DNA of 8,693 nucleotides from an uncultured Succinivibrio sp. Its GTDB lineage: Bacteria > Pseudomonadota > Gammaproteobacteria > Enterobacterales > Succinivibrionaceae. How positions within the stretch are numbered: the first letter of the stretch is position 1; each line of letters starts with the position of its first letter. Under the pieces are notes generated by a model that saw only the letters and a program-made list of their open reading frames with translations, made no database searches and was not told where the DNA came from. The position numbers and the translations under genes were made by a program. This document shows, piece by piece, positions 6,762 to 8,693 of the stretch. Location of the stretch: positions 1-8,693 of the forward strand of contig CAAGAC010000045.1 of assembly GCA_900767695.1 (NCBI GenBank), in the 5' to 3' direction.

Positions 6762-6790
6762 AAAAGCCGGCCAAGACAGGGCGGCTTTTT
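6762..6790. terminator. Bidirectional intrinsic terminator
   Basis: AAAAGCCG (6762-6769) pairs with CGGCTTTT (6782-6789), with TTTTT at 6786-6790 on the plus strand and TTTT on the minus strand. Two further C-G pairs (6771-6772 with 6779-6780) shorten the loop to about 6 bases. It lies between the rightward GNAT gene and the leftward Fic remnant, so it can end transcription from both sides. Confidence 0.75.
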
Positions 6791-6835
6791 AGCAAAGGCC
6801 GGGCGGATTGCCAGCCCATCGCAATCTTCGGCAGA

Positions 6836-7222
6836 CCCCGAGGCCTTCCCTGTCCTCCTCAGCAGATCGCGGTAAAGCTGCAGGATGTGCGCAGGGCGCA
6901 GCGCTATGGCGTCCCAGCTTTCATCTATCAGATCGATCACATCGAGGCAGCCCATGATCTCCTGCTCCTCAAGCGACTGAGGCTACGTCCTGAGGGTGAA
7001 GAGCATCTCAAGGCGCTCGCCTGACGTGGCATTCCCCTCTATCCTGTTGGAGAACTCGGCGCTCTGAAGGCGCGCCTGAGCATGAAGGCGCTCAAGCCTC
7101 GCCTCCATGCCCTTCCCGCGTCCTGGCAGCGTCTTCTGGAACTGCCCGATCCTCTCGGCAAGATCCAGGATCCCGCTGTCCCAGTCCCTGCGCTCAAGCG
7201 CGCTGTAGTCAAAGCTCCTCAT
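6836..7222 (-). pseudogene. Fic-family protein, N-terminal remnant with in-frame stop
   Basis: Fic proteins transfer AMP or similar groups to target proteins. The remnant starts at ATG 7222-7220, with GGAG at 7235-7232, and reads MRSFDYSALERRDWDSGILD, a typical Fic N-terminus. It continues through ARLQSAEFSNRIEGNATSGERLEMLFTLRT. The SNRIEG (residues 58-63) fits the [S/T]xxxE[G/N] inhibitory-helix motif of autoinhibited Fic proteins. A TAG at 6985-6983 interrupts the frame after 79 residues. The same frame then resumes with PQSLEEQEIMG and LYRDLLRRTGK, matching the usual EEQEIxGY and LHRDL region. Similarity fades at about 6836, and the catalytic HPFxxGNGR motif is absent from the window. It is a nonsense-mutated, 3'-truncated gene, or just possibly a short expressed peptide. 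It lies 46 bases downstream of the ATPase pseudogene. Confidence 0.8.
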
Positions 7223-7268
7223 GGTGGCCATCTCCGCCGCTTGTCCATGGCCATCTGTTGCGGCCGCG

Positions 7269-8579
7269 CTAAAGGGCAAAGCCCCCGCGCGCCAACTCTC
7301 CTGCTGCATAAAGCGGCACGTTCGCCATCCACCCCTGGTCGCGCATGTCCGAGAGCGAGAAGCGCAAGGCCTTTGCAGGGCTGTATTTCCCTGCATAAAC
7401 CCTGAGGTTCTTGGCCCTCAGGTTCTCATCGCCCATGACCTCGATTGGGATCGCGCCACCTTAATGCTGCACGAGGAAGTCAATCACGGCGCTCCCGCTC
7501 CCGCTAGTCCAGTAGAAGATCCTCTCTGCTCCTGCGGCCACAAGCTCCTGAAGGACGAACTGCTGCGCGAGGGCGCCGTTGAACTCGTTGAAGATCCGAT
7601 TGCCCTCAAGGAGAACTCGGGGATCGAGCGAGAGCTGGGCGCACAGCAGCCCTGCGTCGAGGCCGTAGAGCTTGAAGGGCGCGCCCTCGCTGCCTGCAGG
7701 AGGCAGATCTGGCTTTCCGACGCAGCTCATCTTGTGCACGAGTCCCGCGCCTGCAAGCAGATCGATGGCCGCAGCATAATCTTTGCACCTCCCTCCGCGC
7801 TCCATCCTCGAGTAGAAGAGCTTCTTGTTCTCCTTGGATAATTGGGATGGAATGGATTGCCAGACCATCAAGGCGCGGTGTGCGTCCGCCACGTTCCAGA
7901 GGCGTTTTTTGATCTCGCCAGCATACGAATCGAGAAGCCTTACCTGGGCCTTGCGCGCCGCATTGAAGTCCATGCCATTGCAGAAGGCGCTGACTGCCTC
8001 CGGCATTCCTCCCACGAAGAGGAAGATCCTGAGGAGGTCAATGATGGCTTGCTCCATCGCGCTGATCAAGGGCCAGTCCCTTGAGGCGATGAGCTTTTGC
8101 AGATCATCATTGCCAAGAGCCAGCAGGAACTCCGAGAAGGACAGAGGCCGCATCGGCATCAGCTCGACCTGGTCTTCTGGGAAGGTGGCGCTGCTCTGAA
8201 GGGAGAGGCCGGTGAGGGATCTCGTTGCGATGATCGGGATCTGGGGCGCGCTCTCATAAAAGCGCTTGAGCGACAAGAGCGCAAGCGGATCCTCATCAAC
8301 CTCGTCGAAGACCACCAGGACGTCGCCCATGGCAACGTCGATTCCGCTCTCTATCCTGAGGCCAAGAAGGATCCTGCCAATGTCGATGCCAGACGAGAAC
8401 AAGCTCCTGAGGTGGCGGTTTTCCTTGAAATTGAACCAGGCCGTCTGGGCGAAGCACTCTTTGCCAAATTGCCTCGCAGCCCAGGTCTTGCCTACCTGCG
8501 GCGCACCGCAGGGGATCAGCGGCTTCCGGCCCTTCCGATCCTTCCACTGCCTGAGGCGTCCCATGATTTCGCGGCGCAT
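7269..8579 (-). pseudogene. AAA_14/DUF4143-family ATPase gene interrupted by an in-frame TAA
   Basis: This accessory ATPase family has an N-terminal AAA_14 domain and a C-terminal DUF4143 domain; its role is poorly understood. From ATG 8579 (an upstream TTG at 8591 is less likely) the product opens MRREIMGRLRQWKDRKGRKP. Walker A is GAPQVGKT (25-32) and Walker B is VLVVFDE (87-93). Family blocks ELMPMRPLSFSEFLLALG, FVGGMPEAV (188-196), FKLYGLDAGLL (302-312) and IDFLVQH (366-372) follow. A TAA at 7463-7461 ends the frame after 372 residues. The same frame continues without another stop for 63 codons to TAG at 7271-7269: GGAIPIEV, ENLRAKNLRVYAGKYSP, ALRFSLSD and NVPLYA, which is the normal C-terminus of the family. 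The usual EVK in this C-terminal block reads EVM here. A single nonsense mutation is the simplest reading. A truncated but functional protein cannot be excluded. Confidence 0.85.
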
Positions 8580-8629
8580 GCTCTGTTCCAAGGTCCTGTT
8601 TTTTCGTTATTTCAGAGGCTTCATGAGTG

Positions 8630-8659
8630 ATTATGGGCAAGCGCAAGTAATCCGCGCAA
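8630..8659 (-). promoter_or_regulatory. Candidate sigma-70 promoter for the minus-strand ATPase/Fic pair
   Basis: On the minus strand TTGCGC (8659-8654) and CATAAT (8635-8630) are separated by 18 bases. This places a start site about 45 bases before the ATPase ATG. The -10 box matches 5 of 6 consensus bases and the -35 box 4 of 6. It is assigned by eye only. Confidence 0.35.
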
Positions 8660-8684
8660 CGGGATCGCCCTTACAGGGGATTAC
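8647..8684. repeat. Inverted repeat GTAATCC/GGATTAC at the right edge
   Basis: GTAATCC (8647-8653) and GGATTAC (8678-8684) are perfect inverted copies separated by 24 bases. The left arm abuts the candidate -35 box. It may be an operator-like site or chance; the window ends 9 bases later, so its context cannot be judged. Confidence 0.3.
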
Positions 8685-8693
8685 CCCGAGACT

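Noticed and set aside
6983..7463. Stop-codon reassignment (TAA/TAG read as sense)
   Set aside because: Ordinary genes in the window end at TAA and TAG at family-appropriate lengths, so local nonsense mutations are the simpler explanation.
7221..8630. Plus-strand open frames opposite the ATPase gene (7221-7841, 7825-8199, 8097-8630)
   Set aside because: They are antisense to a continuous, recognisable AAA_14/DUF4143 frame and show no family motifs.
1..8693. CRISPR arrays, tRNA/rRNA genes, transposases or integrases
   Set aside because: No regularly spaced repeats, cloverleaf-like sequence or transposase/recombinase motifs were seen on either strand.

Overview
The window looks like an end of a metagenomic or draft-genome contig from a GC-rich gammaproteobacterium-like organism. 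The evidence is the his gene order (hisB-hisH-hisA-hisF-hisI), HisB/HisH/HisA/HisF sequences close to the enterobacterial type as I remember them, and strong G/C-ending codon use. I cannot name a genus. The first 18 bases are not genomic: they match the 3' end of the Illumina TruSeq read-1 adapter, and hisB coding sequence begins at the very next base.

Positions 19-3643 are a tightly packed rightward operon. It holds the 3' end of hisB, then hisH, hisA, hisF and hisI, followed by a TerC/Alx-family membrane protein. HisH and HisF form imidazole-glycerol-phosphate synthase, HisA supplies its substrate, HisB takes its product, and HisI acts earlier in the pathway. hisA/hisF, hisF/hisI and hisI/terC all overlap. 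HisI is only the cyclohydrolase domain: the HisE pyrophosphohydrolase domain fused to it in enterobacteria is absent, and terC starts exactly where HisE would be.

Positions 3644-3767 form a short intergenic region with four consecutive inverted repeats. Next come a 756-aa SWIM-like/SNF2 helicase-type ATPase (3768-6038) and a GNAT acetyltransferase (6040-6528), separated by one base and probably co-transcribed.

From 6529 to the right end the character changes. GC is visibly lower, the genes are on the minus strand, and all appear damaged. Reading leftward from the right edge, there is a possible promoter, then an AAA_14/DUF4143 ATPase gene interrupted by an in-frame TAA, with 63 further codons of recognisable family sequence in the same frame. 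Next is the N-terminal part of a Fic-family gene, with an in-frame TAG and no catalytic core, although its inhibitory-helix motif is intact. A bidirectional terminator, two palindromes and an AT-rich patch follow. Last is a possible frameshifted small two-helix membrane protein gene. This looks like a decaying accessory module converging on the core genes. No intact new defence or mobile system is visible. The most unusual items are the Fic remnant, the nonsense-interrupted ATPase, the palindrome cluster, and the terC gene fused by overlap to a HisE-less his operon.
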